Shown in pieces: positions 1-7,476 of a DNA stretch of 19,648 nucleotides; the stretch's first letter is position 1; each line of letters begins with the position of its first letter. Both the position numbers and the translations under genes were made by a program. The notes beneath the pieces were generated by a model. That model saw only the letters and a program-made list of their open reading frames with translations, did no database searches and was not told the origin of the DNA. The DNA lies in contig CAMFLJ010000027.1 in NCBI GenBank assembly GCA_945957335.1, positions 1-19,648 of the forward strand, in the 5' to 3' direction. The DNA is from an uncultured Actinomycetes bacterium. GTDB taxonomy: Bacteria > Actinomycetota > Acidimicrobiia > Acidimicrobiales > Acidimicrobilacustridaceae.

Positions 1-677
1 AGGGCGTCAAGGCCGCCTACGGCCCCATCGAGGTCCTCCACGGCGTCGACCTCACCGTGCCCAAGGGCTCGGTCGTGGCGCTGCTCGGCCCCAACGGCGC
101 CGGCAAGTCCACCATCTTGAAGGTCTGCTCGGGCCTGCTGCAGCCCTCCGCCGGCGAGGTCCACATCGCCGGTCGGGTGGTCAACGGCGCCTCGGCCGAC
201 CAGCTCGCCCGCCTCGGTGTGTGCACCATCCCCGAGGGCCGGGGCATCTTCCCGAACCTCACGGTTCGCGAGAACCTCTGGATGGCCACCATGGCCGGGG
301 TGTCGCTCGACCACGTCGAGAACGTCGCCTACGAGCGCTTCCCCCGCCTGGGGGAGCGCCGCAAGCAGCTCGCCGGCACCATGTCCGGCGGCGAGCAGCA
401 GATGCTCGCCATGTCCCGCGCGCTGGCCACCGACCCGGCGCTGCTGCTCCTCGACGAGCTGTCGATGGGTCTGGCCCCCCTCGTGGTGGCCAACCTCTAC
501 GAGATCGTGGCTCAGGTCTCGAACGAGGGCGTGTCGATCCTGGTGTCCGAGCAGTTCGCTCGGACGGTCCTGGGCATCGCCCAGTACGCCGCGATCGTCC
601 TGCACGGGAGTGTCCAGAAGGTGGGCACCCCCGAAGAGCTGGAAGACGAACTGTCCGCCGCCTACCTGGGCTCGTGA
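1..677 (+). CDS. LivF-type ABC transporter ATP-binding protein (5' end outside window)
   Basis: This is an ATPase subunit of an ABC importer of the branched-chain amino acid (LivF/HAAT) type, which would energise uptake at the cytoplasmic face of the membrane. The reading frame is open from base 3, so the true start lies upstream. The segment before base 57 (GVKAAYGPIEVLHGVDLTV) is typical LivF N-terminal sequence, and the GTG at 57 is therefore not the start. Visible motifs are Walker A GPNGAGKST, the ABC signature MSGGEQQM and Walker B LLLLDELSMGLAP; LivF proteins usually have DEPS rather than DELS. The next gene begins 4 nt after the stop, so the two are probably co-transcribed. The substrate cannot be read from this subunit; nearby steroid-type enzymes make a lipid or organic acid as plausible as an amino acid. 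The family call is secure, the substrate is not. Confidence 0.93.
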   Translation, partial: GVKAAYGPIEVLHGVDLTVPKGSVVALLGPNGAGKSTILKVCSGLLQPSAGEVHIAGRVVNGASADQLARLGVCTIPEGRGIFPNLTVRENLWMATMAGVSLDHVENVAYERFPRLGERRKQLAGTMSGGEQQMLAMSRALATDPALLLLDELSMGLAPLVVANLYEIVAQVSNEGVSILVSEQFARTVLGIAQYAAIVLHGSVQKVGTPEELEDELSAAYLGS

Positions 678-681
678 GGTC

Positions 682-1059
682 ATGGAAACCACAACCACCA
701 CCAATGCCGACACCGGCAACCGCATCGACCAGTTCAAGTCCGACGTGACGGAGCTGAACCTCAAGACCGGCAGCGTCGGTCGCGAGAAGGGCCTCGCCGC
801 ACTCGGCGCCGTCCTGATGATCGTCGGCATCGTCGTGAGCTTCTTCGCCTACGCGGCGGCCCGGAACTACAACGACGCCCGCGACGTGCAGACCATGATC
901 ATCGTGGCCGTCTGGATGGCCGGTGTGATCGTGTTCGGTGCCGCCCTGTTCCTGCGCTACTCCCTCGCGGCGTTCCTCCGCATGTGGCTGCTGCGCAACC
1001 TCTACGAGGGCCAGGCCAACACCGACCGCATCGTCGAAGCCGTCGCCGACAAGGCCTGA
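682..1059 (+). CDS. Small two-helix membrane protein of unknown function
   Basis: A 125-residue protein that I do not recognise. Residues 1-34 are polar and Thr/Asn/Asp-rich. Two hydrophobic helices follow, at about 37-59 (LAALGAVLMIVGIVVSFFAY) and 71-92 (TMIIVAVWMAGVIVFGAALF), separated by a short charged loop. The C-terminal 30 residues are amphipathic and charged, with an LRNLYEGQ segment. The ATG at 682 lies 4 nt after the LivF-like stop and the next gene starts 5 nt after this stop, so it sits inside an operon. It could be an accessory membrane partner of the transporter or a stabilising factor; this is inference from position only. No signal peptidase site or catalytic motif is visible. 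Confidence 0.8.
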   Translation: METTTTTNADTGNRIDQFKSDVTELNLKTGSVGREKGLAALGAVLMIVGIVVSFFAYAAARNYNDARDVQTMIIVAVWMAGVIVFGAALFLRYSLAAFLRMWLLRNLYEGQANTDRIVEAVADKA

Positions 1060-1064
1060 TCGGC

Positions 1065-1868
1065 ATGCGCACCGTCGCCATCACCGGTGCCGGCTCCGGC
1101 ATCGGCGCCGCCACCGCGGCCCGGCTCACCTCCGACGGCTGGAAGGTCATCGGCGTCGACCTGCGCGGCGCCGAGATCGAGGCCGACCTCGGCAACCCGG
1201 AGGGCCGCCAGGCCGCCGTCGCCGCCGTCACCGACGCCTGTGGGGGCACGCTCGACGCGCTCATCACCTGCGCCGGCATCGCCGGTCTCCCCGGGCGGCC
1301 CACGTCGCTGCTGGCCGCCGTCAACTACTTCGGCACCACCGAGGTGATGGAGGGGCTGCGGCCCGCACTGGCGAAGGGCGACCGCCCCTCGGCGGTGGCC
1401 ATCAGCTCCAACTCCACCACCACGGCGCCGAACTACTCGGTCGAGCTCGTCGAGGCGCTGCTGGCCGGCGACGAGGTCGAGGCGCTGCGGGTGGCCGACG
1501 AGGTCGCCGGCGAGTCCATGCTCGAGTACGCCGCCACCAAGGCGGCCGTGGCCTACTGGGTCCGCCAGAACGCGGTGGGCGAGCAGTGGGGCCGCGCCGG
1601 CATCCGCCTCAACGCCATCGCCCCCGGCATGATCGCCACCGCCATGATCGAGGAGGGCCGCGGCGACGCCACCGTCGCTCCGGCGCTCGACCAGTTCGAG
1701 CAGACCATCGCCCTGGGCCGGCCGGGCCGCCCCGAGGAGATGGCCGCGCTGCTGGCCTTCCTGGCCGGCACCGAGAGCACCTTCTTCTGCGGCTCCATCG
1801 TCTTCTCCGACGGTGGCACCGATGCGCTGTTCCGCACCCGCGACTTCCCGCAGCGCTGGGTGGTCTGA
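1065..1868 (+). CDS. SDR oxidoreductase, 3-alpha-hydroxysteroid dehydrogenase/carbonyl reductase-like
   Basis: A 267-residue NAD(P)-dependent short-chain dehydrogenase. The N-terminal Rossmann motif TGAGSGIG is at residues 7-14, and the catalytic residues are Tyr155 and Lys159 (EYAATKAA), with serines in the ISSNS segment near 114-117. The stretch VGxDLRGAEIEADL followed by an EGRQ helix and a VNYFGTTEVMEGL helix resembles, from memory, the Comamonas testosteroni 3-alpha-HSD/carbonyl reductase subgroup more than generic FabG-like SDRs. That family interconverts 3-hydroxy and 3-keto groups on steroids and also reduces xenobiotic carbonyls. The ATG at 1065 is 5 nt after the previous stop; the Shine-Dalgarno is weak, suggesting translational coupling. 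A hairpin directly downstream ends the operon. Family certain; steroid substrate probable only. Confidence 0.9.
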   Translation: MRTVAITGAGSGIGAATAARLTSDGWKVIGVDLRGAEIEADLGNPEGRQAAVAAVTDACGGTLDALITCAGIAGLPGRPTSLLAAVNYFGTTEVMEGLRPALAKGDRPSAVAISSNSTTTAPNYSVELVEALLAGDEVEALRVADEVAGESMLEYAATKAAVAYWVRQNAVGEQWGRAGIRLNAIAPGMIATAMIEEGRGDATVAPALDQFEQTIALGRPGRPEEMAALLAFLAGTESTFFCGSIVFSDGGTDALFRTRDFPQRWVV

Positions 1869-1896
1869 GCCGGGCGCTCCGCAGTCCTGCGCACCA

Positions 1897-1924
1897 GAGG
1901 CCCCGGTCGCACGACCGGGGCCTC
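1897..1924. terminator. Hairpin between convergent operons
   Basis: Perfect 13-bp inverted repeat: GAGGCCCCGGTCG at 1897-1909 pairs with CGACCGGGGCCTC at 1912-1924, with a minimal loop. It sits between the stop of the plus-strand SDR (1868) and the stop of the minus-strand methyltransferase gene (1941), so it can serve both directions. There is no T-run, as is common in high-GC actinobacteria. Confidence 0.8.
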
Positions 1925-1940
1925 GTCGCGTGCGGGCGCC

Positions 1941-3023
1941 TCAGGAGCTGCGGACGATGCGACCGACGACGAGGCGGTAGGTCGGTGAGACGGCTTCGAC
2001 GTCGGTGCTGATCCGGCGGGCGGCGTCGGCGAACACGTCGTCGAGGATCGCCTCGGCCTCGTCGTCGGTGCGCCCGGCGAGGGCGGTGCGGAACGACGGC
2101 CGCAGGAAGCCCTCCAGGAACCCGGCCTGGGCTCGCCCGTAGGCTGCGGCGTCGCCGCTCGATCGGTAGGCGTCGAGGAACGGGTCGGCCAGCTCGACCG
2201 GTTCCAGGTCGACGAGGGCGAGCCGGGCGCCGGACGGACCGGGCGCGGTGGTCGCCCCGTCGTGGAACGGGGCGCGGAGCTCGGCCAGGGTCCGGAACCA
2301 CGTCGGGTAGGCGAAGGCCGCGTGCTCGGTGGCTGTCACCGCGCCCGCATCGGCAGCCGCCCGGAGGGCCTCCTGCAGACGGTCGAACAGCGCCTCGGAG
2401 CCCATGCGGGCGTCGTCACCCATCACCACGTCGACGACCACCACGGCCCCGCCGACCACGAGCTCGGTGGCCCGGTGGCCGAGGAAGCGCTCCCAGTCGC
2501 GCGCCGACTGCGACCGGTAGCGGTCGCGGGCGGGGTGGTCGGTGGACGACTGCACGAAGAAGTGGTCGTCGATCGGCCCGGGCGAGCGGCTCAGCCAGTG
2601 GAGGGCCGACGAGCACCACGCCAGCTCGAGGCTGCCGGGCGCGAAGAGCGGCTCGTAGAAGGAGCGCCCGACGGCGCCCGGGTACACGTCCTCGGCGTGG
2701 GCGAGGTAGCTGGCGGGATCGTGCTCGACGACGTCGAACAGCGTGGCCCAGTCGTTGCCCGGGAGGTCGGTGTGCACCACCTCGATCGGGGCGGCGGTTC
2801 GGGCCCGGAGCTGGGCGACCGCCGCCCGCAGCGGGCCGAGCGAGTTGTGGCCCTGGGCGCAGCCGAGGTCGGCGATGCGCACGGTGCCGCGCTCCAGGGC
2901 GAGCCCCTCGACCGCCGCGGCCAGCTCGGGGAGGCCGAGCCCGGCGGCACCGCCCTGCGTGCGGGAGTGGCGGTCGTAGAAGCCGTGGCGGGCCATCACG
3001 CCCTCGTCGCCACCGCCGGCCAC
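1941..3023 (-). CDS. SABATH-family SAM-dependent carboxyl methyltransferase (Methyltransf_7-like)
   Basis: A 360-residue protein resembling the SABATH family, best known from plants, whose members methylate carboxyl groups of small acids (salicylate, benzoate, jasmonate) with S-adenosylmethionine. Supporting features in order: the N-terminal MAGGGDEG...SRTQ segment matches the family start (MxGGxGxxSYxxNSxxQ); SAM-binding ADLGCAQGHNSL at about 51-62; DLPGNDWATLF at 86-96; SFYEPLFAPGSLELAWCSSALHWLS at 121-145, split here as two adjoining blocks; and AFAYPTWF at about 236-243, where SABATH enzymes have the FNxPxYxPS motif. Length is normal for the family. The GTG start at 3023 is chosen because it keeps the MxGG start and has GGGAG 9 nt upstream; an ATG at 2996 is the alternative. 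It is the last gene of a five-gene operon, 5 nt after the SDR stop. The acceptor acid is unknown. Confidence 0.8.
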   Translation of the reverse strand: MAGGGDEGVMARHGFYDRHSRTQGGAAGLGLPELAAAVEGLALERGTVRIADLGCAQGHNSLGPLRAAVAQLRARTAAPIEVVHTDLPGNDWATLFDVVEHDPASYLAHAEDVYPGAVGRSFYEPLFAPGSLELAWCSSALHWLSRSPGPIDDHFFVQSSTDHPARDRYRSQSARDWERFLGHRATELVVGGAVVVVDVVMGDDARMGSEALFDRLQEALRAAADAGAVTATEHAAFAYPTWFRTLAELRAPFHDGATTAPGPSGARLALVDLEPVELADPFLDAYRSSGDAAAYGRAQAGFLEGFLRPSFRTALAGRTDDEAEAILDDVFADAARRISTDVEAVSPTYRLVVGRIVRSS

Positions 3024-3028
3024 GTCGC

Positions 3029-3826
3029 TCAGCTCCCGCCGAAGATCTTCCGCATGTCGGCGAGGAAGGCGTTGGGATCGCCGGCCTTCTTGGCCGAGGT
3101 GGCCTCGTCGCGCTCGGTGGCGTAGGTGATCATCCGGTCTTCACCGAGGGCGGCGATCAGCTCGGCGCCCACCTGCTCGGCGGTGGCGGCGGTGGCCGGG
3201 TCGAGCGGGAACGGCGCGTCGTTGCCGTCCTTCGGGGTGGAGAACTCGGTGAGCGTCGTGCCGGGGATGAACAGGTGGGCCCGCACCCCGGTGCCGGCCA
3301 GCTCGACGTGGAGCGACTCGGTGAACATCTCCAGTGCCGCCTTCGACGCCGAGTAGGCGCCCACGCGGTAGGCCACCATGTGCACGCCCATCGACGACAC
3401 GTTGACGATGTCGCCGTGGTCGCGCTCGAGCATCCCGGGCAGCAGGGCAAGGGTGAGGCGCACCGGCGAGAAGTAGTTCATCGCCATCACACCCTCGACG
3501 TCCTCGGGGGTGAGGTCGCGCACGCCGCGGCGCTTGGGCACCCCGGCGTTGTTGACGAGCACGTCGACGCCGCCCCCGAGCAGCTCGGTGACCTCGGCGG
3601 CCACGTCGTCGATCAGGGCGAGCTGCGACAGGTCGGCCACGACCTTCTGGCACCACGGCACGTGCTCGCGGCACTCGGCGAGCACCTCGTCGAGGCGGTC
3701 CTCGCGGCGGGCGACGAGGCACACCGTGGCCCCGGCCTTGGCCGCCTCCACGGCGGCGACGGCGCCGATGCCGGAGGAGGCACCGGTGACGACGACTCGC
3801 TCACCGGTGCCGTTCCAGGCGGCCAC
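3029..3826 (-). CDS. Classical SDR family NAD(P)-dependent oxidoreductase
   Basis: A 265-residue classical short-chain dehydrogenase. It has the cofactor motif TGASSGIG at residues 14-21, the NNAG motif at 92-95, serines 144-145 in VNVSSMG, and the catalytic pair Tyr158 and Lys162 (AYSASKAAL). The region after the active site is FIPGTTLTEF instead of the usual PGxxxT substrate loop. The C-terminal 50 residues carry an extra charged helix ending in MRKIFGGS, typical of the DltE/YqjQ-like SDR group that often works on lipophilic alcohols. The start is GTG at 3826, separated by a single base from the stop of the upstream epimerase gene (TGAGGTG), which points to translational coupling. The substrate is not deducible. 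Confidence 0.9.
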   Translation of the reverse strand: MAAWNGTGERVVVTGASSGIGAVAAVEAAKAGATVCLVARREDRLDEVLAECREHVPWCQKVVADLSQLALIDDVAAEVTELLGGGVDVLVNNAGVPKRRGVRDLTPEDVEGVMAMNYFSPVRLTLALLPGMLERDHGDIVNVSSMGVHMVAYRVGAYSASKAALEMFTESLHVELAGTGVRAHLFIPGTTLTEFSTPKDGNDAPFPLDPATAATAEQVGAELIAALGEDRMITYATERDEATSAKKAGDPNAFLADMRKIFGGS

Positions 3827-3827
3827 C

Positions 3828-4742
3828 TCAGCCGGCCTGCTGGCGCGACTCGACCACGTCGCGGATGCCGTCCCGCCAGCTCACCCGGCACGGGCCGGTG
3901 ATGGCGAGGCGCCGCTCGTTGCTGGCGATCGAGCCCTTGAGGGTGCCCTCGGGGTGCACGACGTTGACGACCGGGTCGGTGCCGGTGAGCTCGCCGACGT
4001 ACGCGCACCACTCCTGCACGCTGACCGGCTCGTCGCCGGCCCAGTTCACGATGGTGGCGGGCACGCTGGCAGCCTCGAGCAGCGCCTCGGTCTGGGCGTT
4101 GATGTCGTCCTGGTGGATCGGCGAGTACATGCACGGGTCCCAGCGGGTGGTGACCTCGCCGCCGCCGAGCAGGGCGTCGACGTGCTGGGTGGGCAGGCCG
4201 CCGTTGCGGCCGTAGGAGGCGTTCATGCGGGCGATGGTGATCGGAAGGTCGAACAGCCGGGCACAGGTGCGGGCCACGGCCTCCTGGGCGATCTTCGACA
4301 TCGAGTACGGCGGCGAGTGGCTCGAGTTGACCTCGCCCTGCGCGTCGGTCTCGACGTAGACGTGCATCGGGTCGTCGATCGGCCGGTAGGTGCTGTGGGT
4401 CGACATCACGATGGCGGCCTTGGCCTTGCGAGTGTGGGCCAGCAGCAGGCCGGTGCCCTCGGCGTTGGCGCGGTAGGCGGCGTCGAAGTCCCAGCCCGGC
4501 GCCATCAGGGCGGCGAAGTGGATGACGTAGGTGAAGTCGTCGGGCAGCTCGCTGAAGTCGCCGTCGCCGAGGTCGCCGCGCACCGCCTTCACGCCGATGG
4601 CCTCGACCCGGGCCTTGGTCTCGGGATCGCCGAAGCGGGCCATGCCCCAGACCTCGTTGTCCTTGGCCAGGAACTCGGCGAGGGGGTACGCGATCTGGCC
4701 GGCGGGGCCGGTCAGGAGGATCTTCTCGTCGCTCAGTGCCAT
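3828..4742 (-). CDS. Extended SDR (NAD-dependent epimerase/dehydratase family), copy A
   Basis: A 304-residue extended short-chain dehydrogenase. It has a Rossmann glycine motif TGPAGQI at residues 11-17, GDLGD near 56-60 where the adenine-binding Asp usually sits, and the YxxxK pair at Tyr146/Lys150 (YSMSKIAQE). STHSTYRP at 114-121 supplies the active-site Ser/Thr. Its neighbour (4747-5673) is a clear paralogue with the same layout (FxDP after strand 2, SxSKIAxEA at the active site), so an old duplication is likely. It starts at ATG 4742, 4 nt after the preceding stop. Such enzymes act on nucleotide sugars, aromatic aldehydes or hydroxysteroids; the lack of any sugar-nucleotide gene nearby argues against a sugar role, but that is inference. 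Confidence 0.88.
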   Translation of the reverse strand: MALSDEKILLTGPAGQIAYPLAEFLAKDNEVWGMARFGDPETKARVEAIGVKAVRGDLGDGDFSELPDDFTYVIHFAALMAPGWDFDAAYRANAEGTGLLLAHTRKAKAAIVMSTHSTYRPIDDPMHVYVETDAQGEVNSSHSPPYSMSKIAQEAVARTCARLFDLPITIARMNASYGRNGGLPTQHVDALLGGGEVTTRWDPCMYSPIHQDDINAQTEALLEAASVPATIVNWAGDEPVSVQEWCAYVGELTGTDPVVNVVHPEGTLKGSIASNERRLAITGPCRVSWRDGIRDVVESRQQAG

Positions 4743-4746
4743 GGGA

Positions 4747-5673
4747 TCAGCCCTTGTAGAGGTCGGGGTAGGAGGTCTCGACCAGGCGGCGGAAGCCGTC
4801 CTTCCACTCCACCGAGGGGGTCCAGCCGAGGCCGAGCAGCTTCGACGGGTCGATGGGGTTCGGCGGCACGCAGGCCGTGGTGGTCTCGAGCGGGATCTCG
4901 ACGCCGGTGAGGCGGGTCAGCTCGGCGGTCCAGTCCTCGATGCTCACGAGCTCGGGGGCGCACCAGTTGTAGATGGGCGGCGGCACGTCGGCCTGCTCGA
5001 GCAGGTAGGGCAGGCTCGTGACGATGTCGTCGTCGTGCAGGAAGTTGTGCACGTTCGGGCCCTCGGGGTGGACCGGGGTGGCCATTCCGTGCTGGGCCAT
5101 CATCAGCATGATCGACGGCCAGCCGTGGCCGGGGCCGTAGGGCACGTCGAGGCGGGCGATCACCGCGGGCACGTCGAAGCGGCGCGATGCGTAGCGCACC
5201 GCGGACTCGGCCGCGATCTTGGAGATCGAGTAGGTCGGCATGAAGCCCATGGGCCGGTGGTTGTCGCCCAGCGGGTCGGTCTCGAGGTGGGGCACCTGGC
5301 CGTTGGGCTCGTAGACGGCGCACGACGAGCAGTGGAAGAACGCCTTCACGCCCTTCGCCTTCTCGACGAGGAACGCAGCGCCCTCGGCGTTGGCGGCGAG
5401 CGCCCGGTCGAAGTCCTGCTCCTTCGACACGGCCATGTTGATGACGTAGTCGAGCCCGTCGGGCACCTCGTCGAGGCGGGCGGTCTCGAGGTCGATCGAC
5501 ACCGGGACGATGCCGTCGGCCTCGACGGCATCGCGCTGGGCGGGGTCGGCGAAGCGGCTCGTGCCGTAGACGGTGTTGCCCGCAGCCACGAGGTTGCGGG
5601 CCAGCGGGCCGGCCACCTGGCCGGTGACGCCGGTGACCAGGATGCGCTGGCCGGTGAGGGGTGCGGGGCTCAT
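4747..5673 (-). CDS. Extended SDR (NAD-dependent epimerase/dehydratase family), copy B
   Basis: A 308-residue paralogue of the next gene. The cofactor motif TGVTGQV is at residues 14-20, active-site serines lie in FHCSSCAVYEP at 113-123, and the catalytic pair is Tyr148/Lys152 (YSISKIAAE). C-terminal PPNPIDPSKLLGLGWTPSVE is typical of extended SDRs, where the enzyme recognises the end product of chain modification. The ATG at 5673 overlaps the stop of the upstream gene as ATGA, so the pair is translationally coupled. An in-frame opening continues far upstream over the next gene, but that region is better explained by the other frame. Two paralogous extended SDRs in tandem suggest either sequential oxidation and reduction (epimerisation) or a heteromer. 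Substrate unknown. Confidence 0.88.
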   Translation of the reverse strand: MSPAPLTGQRILVTGVTGQVAGPLARNLVAAGNTVYGTSRFADPAQRDAVEADGIVPVSIDLETARLDEVPDGLDYVINMAVSKEQDFDRALAANAEGAAFLVEKAKGVKAFFHCSSCAVYEPNGQVPHLETDPLGDNHRPMGFMPTYSISKIAAESAVRYASRRFDVPAVIARLDVPYGPGHGWPSIMLMMAQHGMATPVHPEGPNVHNFLHDDDIVTSLPYLLEQADVPPPIYNWCAPELVSIEDWTAELTRLTGVEIPLETTTACVPPNPIDPSKLLGLGWTPSVEWKDGFRRLVETSYPDLYKG

Positions 5674-6473
5674 CGCAGGTCTCCCGTGAAGTCGTCGGTG
5701 CCGAAGTTGGTCTGCTGCCAGGGGCCGGTCCACACGTGGTGGGCCAGGCCGCTCGCCTCGATCTGCTCGCCGATGCGGGCGTAGCCCTCTTCCCAGCCCT
5801 CGGCCGAGTCGTGGTCGAGGAAGTGCAGCTGCAGGAAGCGGTCGGGGCCGGCGGCGGCGCGCACCACGTCGGCGGGGGCGTCGTCGGCGAGCGGGATGAC
5901 CGTGCCGCTGGCCACGAGCTCGGGGCCCCACGGCTGGGCCATGGCCTCGGGGATCCAGGTGTCCTGGAACCAGGCGTCGACCTCGTCGTGGGTGTGGCCC
6001 TCGGCGACGTCGCCGGCCACCACGACCAGGCCCGGATAGCCGTGGTCGAGGGCGAGGTCGATCGTGCAGCCCGCCGGGTCGGACTGGACGTTCCAGCGCA
6101 TGGAGTAGAGCAGCGTGTGGATGTGGTCGCGCTCGGCGTACATCCGGCCCTGCTGGTGGAGCTCCTTGACGTTGTCGACGTTCCAGCGGTTCGTCTCGTC
6201 GTCGGTGTCCTTGAGCCACCAGTAGATGGCGAGGTACGACCCGGTGAGCGGGTCGGGCGTCATGTCGTTGGCCGCGGTCGAGCGCAGGTCCTTCAGCCGC
6301 CGGGTGGCGACGAAGCGGTCGCCGGCGAACACGTTCGGGCCGATGAGGCAGCCCGAGTAGAAGTGGTCGTGCTCGTACCACCGGTTGTACGCGACCTCGT
6401 GCCCCGGATGGGGCTCGACCATCGTGAACAGGAACGTCCCGACCTTGACCGGGTAGTCCTTCTCCGTCGTCAC
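5670..6473 (-). CDS. Dimeric alpha/beta-barrel (EthD/DABB-like) protein, duplicated domain
   Basis: A 267-residue protein that looks like two ferredoxin-like alpha/beta-barrel modules in one chain. The first half (about 10-130) has the pattern TFLFTMVEP..., NRWYEHDHFYSG, a GDRF strand and a final YLAIYWWLKD strand. The second half (about 150-250) repeats a LVVVAGDV strand, a WFQDTWIPEAM helix and a FLQLHFLDHD strand. In the first module the WYEHDH segment matches the WyxxeH motif seen in EthD-like and related small barrel proteins that bind hydrophobic or haem-like ligands. First gene of the five-gene operon. The GTG start at 6473 is supported by GGGGG 5 nt upstream and by a promoter at 6501-6529. 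Enzymatic or ligand-binding role unknown; I am not aware of a characterised close homologue. Confidence 0.75.
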   Translation of the reverse strand: MTTEKDYPVKVGTFLFTMVEPHPGHEVAYNRWYEHDHFYSGCLIGPNVFAGDRFVATRRLKDLRSTAANDMTPDPLTGSYLAIYWWLKDTDDETNRWNVDNVKELHQQGRMYAERDHIHTLLYSMRWNVQSDPAGCTIDLALDHGYPGLVVVAGDVAEGHTHDEVDAWFQDTWIPEAMAQPWGPELVASGTVIPLADDAPADVVRAAAGPDRFLQLHFLDHDSAEGWEEGYARIGEQIEASGLAHHVWTGPWQQTNFGTDDFTGDLR

Positions 6474-6500
6474 CTGATCCCCCTTGCTGTGAGGGGAGTC

Positions 6501-6529
6501 ACGTTACCGCCCGTCTGACGGACCGTCAG
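6501..6529 (-). promoter_or_regulatory. Promoter of the five-gene operon
   Basis: Read on the minus strand, CTGACG (6529-6524) and TAACGT (6506-6501) are separated by exactly 17 nt, a good -35/-10 pair with the actinobacterial TAnnnT -10. The expected transcript starts near 6494, leaving about 20 nt of leader with a GGGGG ribosome-binding site before the GTG at 6473. The -35 lies inside the palindrome 6511-6533. Confidence 0.6.
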
Positions 6530-6533
6530 ACGG
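6511..6533. promoter_or_regulatory. Palindromic operator overlapping the -35 box
   Basis: Perfect inverted repeat: CCGTCTGACGG (6511-6521), one central A, then CCGTCAGACGG (6523-6533). It overlaps the -35 and spacer of the operon promoter, so a dimeric repressor (TetR-like is the usual choice for this geometry) bound there would block RNA polymerase. It lies between the operon start and the stop of the LLM gene, so it could alternatively act as a terminator hairpin for that gene; no T-run follows. A related imperfect palindrome is at 7479-7495. Confidence 0.65.
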
Positions 6534-6557
6534 AGGCGCGGCGTGGGAGCCGGCCGG

Positions 6558-7469
6558 TCAGGGCTGGAGCAGCGGCCCGACCTCGAGGCCGAAGCGCTCG
6601 ACCTGCTCGGCGTACGCCGTGGCGCACGGAGCGTCGAAGCGGACCTGCACCTGGTTCACACCCGTCGGCAGCTCGCGGCGGATGCACTCGGCGACCTGCT
6701 CGGCCCCGCCGACCAGCGAGCCCTGCTGGGTCTCGTGCGCGGGCAGCCCGACGTGGACCCGGGAGGTCACGACGTGGCCCACCGCGAACGGCTCGTCCGC
6801 GGTGCCCCGCTCGTCGCGGATGCGGCGGATGGTGTCGAGGGCCTCGACGGTGGCGGGGCCCTGCGGGAGCCATCCGTCCCAGCGGGCGGCGCGGCGCACG
6901 GCGGGCGCGCCCGAGCCGCCGATCCAGATCGGCGGGCGGGGTGACTGGGCCGGGCGGGGGAGCGCGCCCATCTCGCCGACGTAGGTGTGCTCGAGCGCCT
7001 CGGCCAGCTGCGGCAGCCGCTCGTCGGTGATGCGGCCGCGCTCGGCGAAGGGCACGCCGAGCACGTCGAACTCGGCCTCGACGTGGCCGGCACCGACGCC
7101 GACGATCGCCCGGCCGCCCGACAGGTGGTCGAGCGTGGCGAAGCCCTTGGCCGCCACGAGGGGGTGGCGGTAGGCGAGGACGTAGACGTGGCTCAGCAGC
7201 GCCACCCGCTCGGTGCCGGCCGCCAGCCAGCCGAGGGTGGTGAACGTGTCCTGCCACCACAGGCTCATGGCGTCGGCCTTGTCGCGGGGGATCGCCACGT
7301 GGTCGCAGGCGGCGATGTAGGCGTACCCACTGCGGTCCGCCGCCCGGGCGATGGCCATCAGGTCGGCGGGGGTGGCGTCGTCCTCCCAGGGGGCGGCCAG
7401 CAGCTTGGTCTTGGTCTGGATCGGCAGCTGCGTGCCGAAGGCCACGGTGCCCGGTGGGATCGCCAGCAT
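6558..7469 (-). CDS. LLM-class (luciferase-like) F420-dependent oxidoreductase
   Basis: A 303-residue member of the bacterial luciferase-like superfamily, in actinobacteria usually using coenzyme F420. The TIM-barrel pattern is clear: FGTQLPIQT at the N-terminus, GYAYIAACDHVAIP at about 48-61, ERVALLSHVYVLAYRHPLV at about 87-105, LSGGRAIVGVGAGHVEAEF at about 116-134, and PPIWIGGSGAPAVRRAARWDGWLP at about 179-202, where the phosphate of the cofactor is normally held. Length fits the family. The ATG at 7469 is preceded by a TAGGTT -10 box only 7 nt upstream, suggesting a leaderless mRNA. It is a separate transcription unit just upstream of the five-gene operon and on the same strand. The substrate is unknown; related enzymes oxidise alcohols or reduce enones and ketones. 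Confidence 0.88.
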   Translation of the reverse strand: MLAIPPGTVAFGTQLPIQTKTKLLAAPWEDDATPADLMAIARAADRSGYAYIAACDHVAIPRDKADAMSLWWQDTFTTLGWLAAGTERVALLSHVYVLAYRHPLVAAKGFATLDHLSGGRAIVGVGAGHVEAEFDVLGVPFAERGRITDERLPQLAEALEHTYVGEMGALPRPAQSPRPPIWIGGSGAPAVRRAARWDGWLPQGPATVEALDTIRRIRDERGTADEPFAVGHVVTSRVHVGLPAHETQQGSLVGGAEQVAECIRRELPTGVNQVQVRFDAPCATAYAEQVERFGLEVGPLLQP

Positions 7470-7476
7470 GGGGCGA

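Noticed and set aside
4747..6381. A 544-codon frame extending the epimerase far upstream
   Set aside because: The extension is Arg/Pro/His-rich, typical of an out-of-frame reading in GC-rich DNA, and overlaps the well-formed alpha/beta-barrel gene. The ATGA junction at 5673 gives the expected SDR N-terminus.
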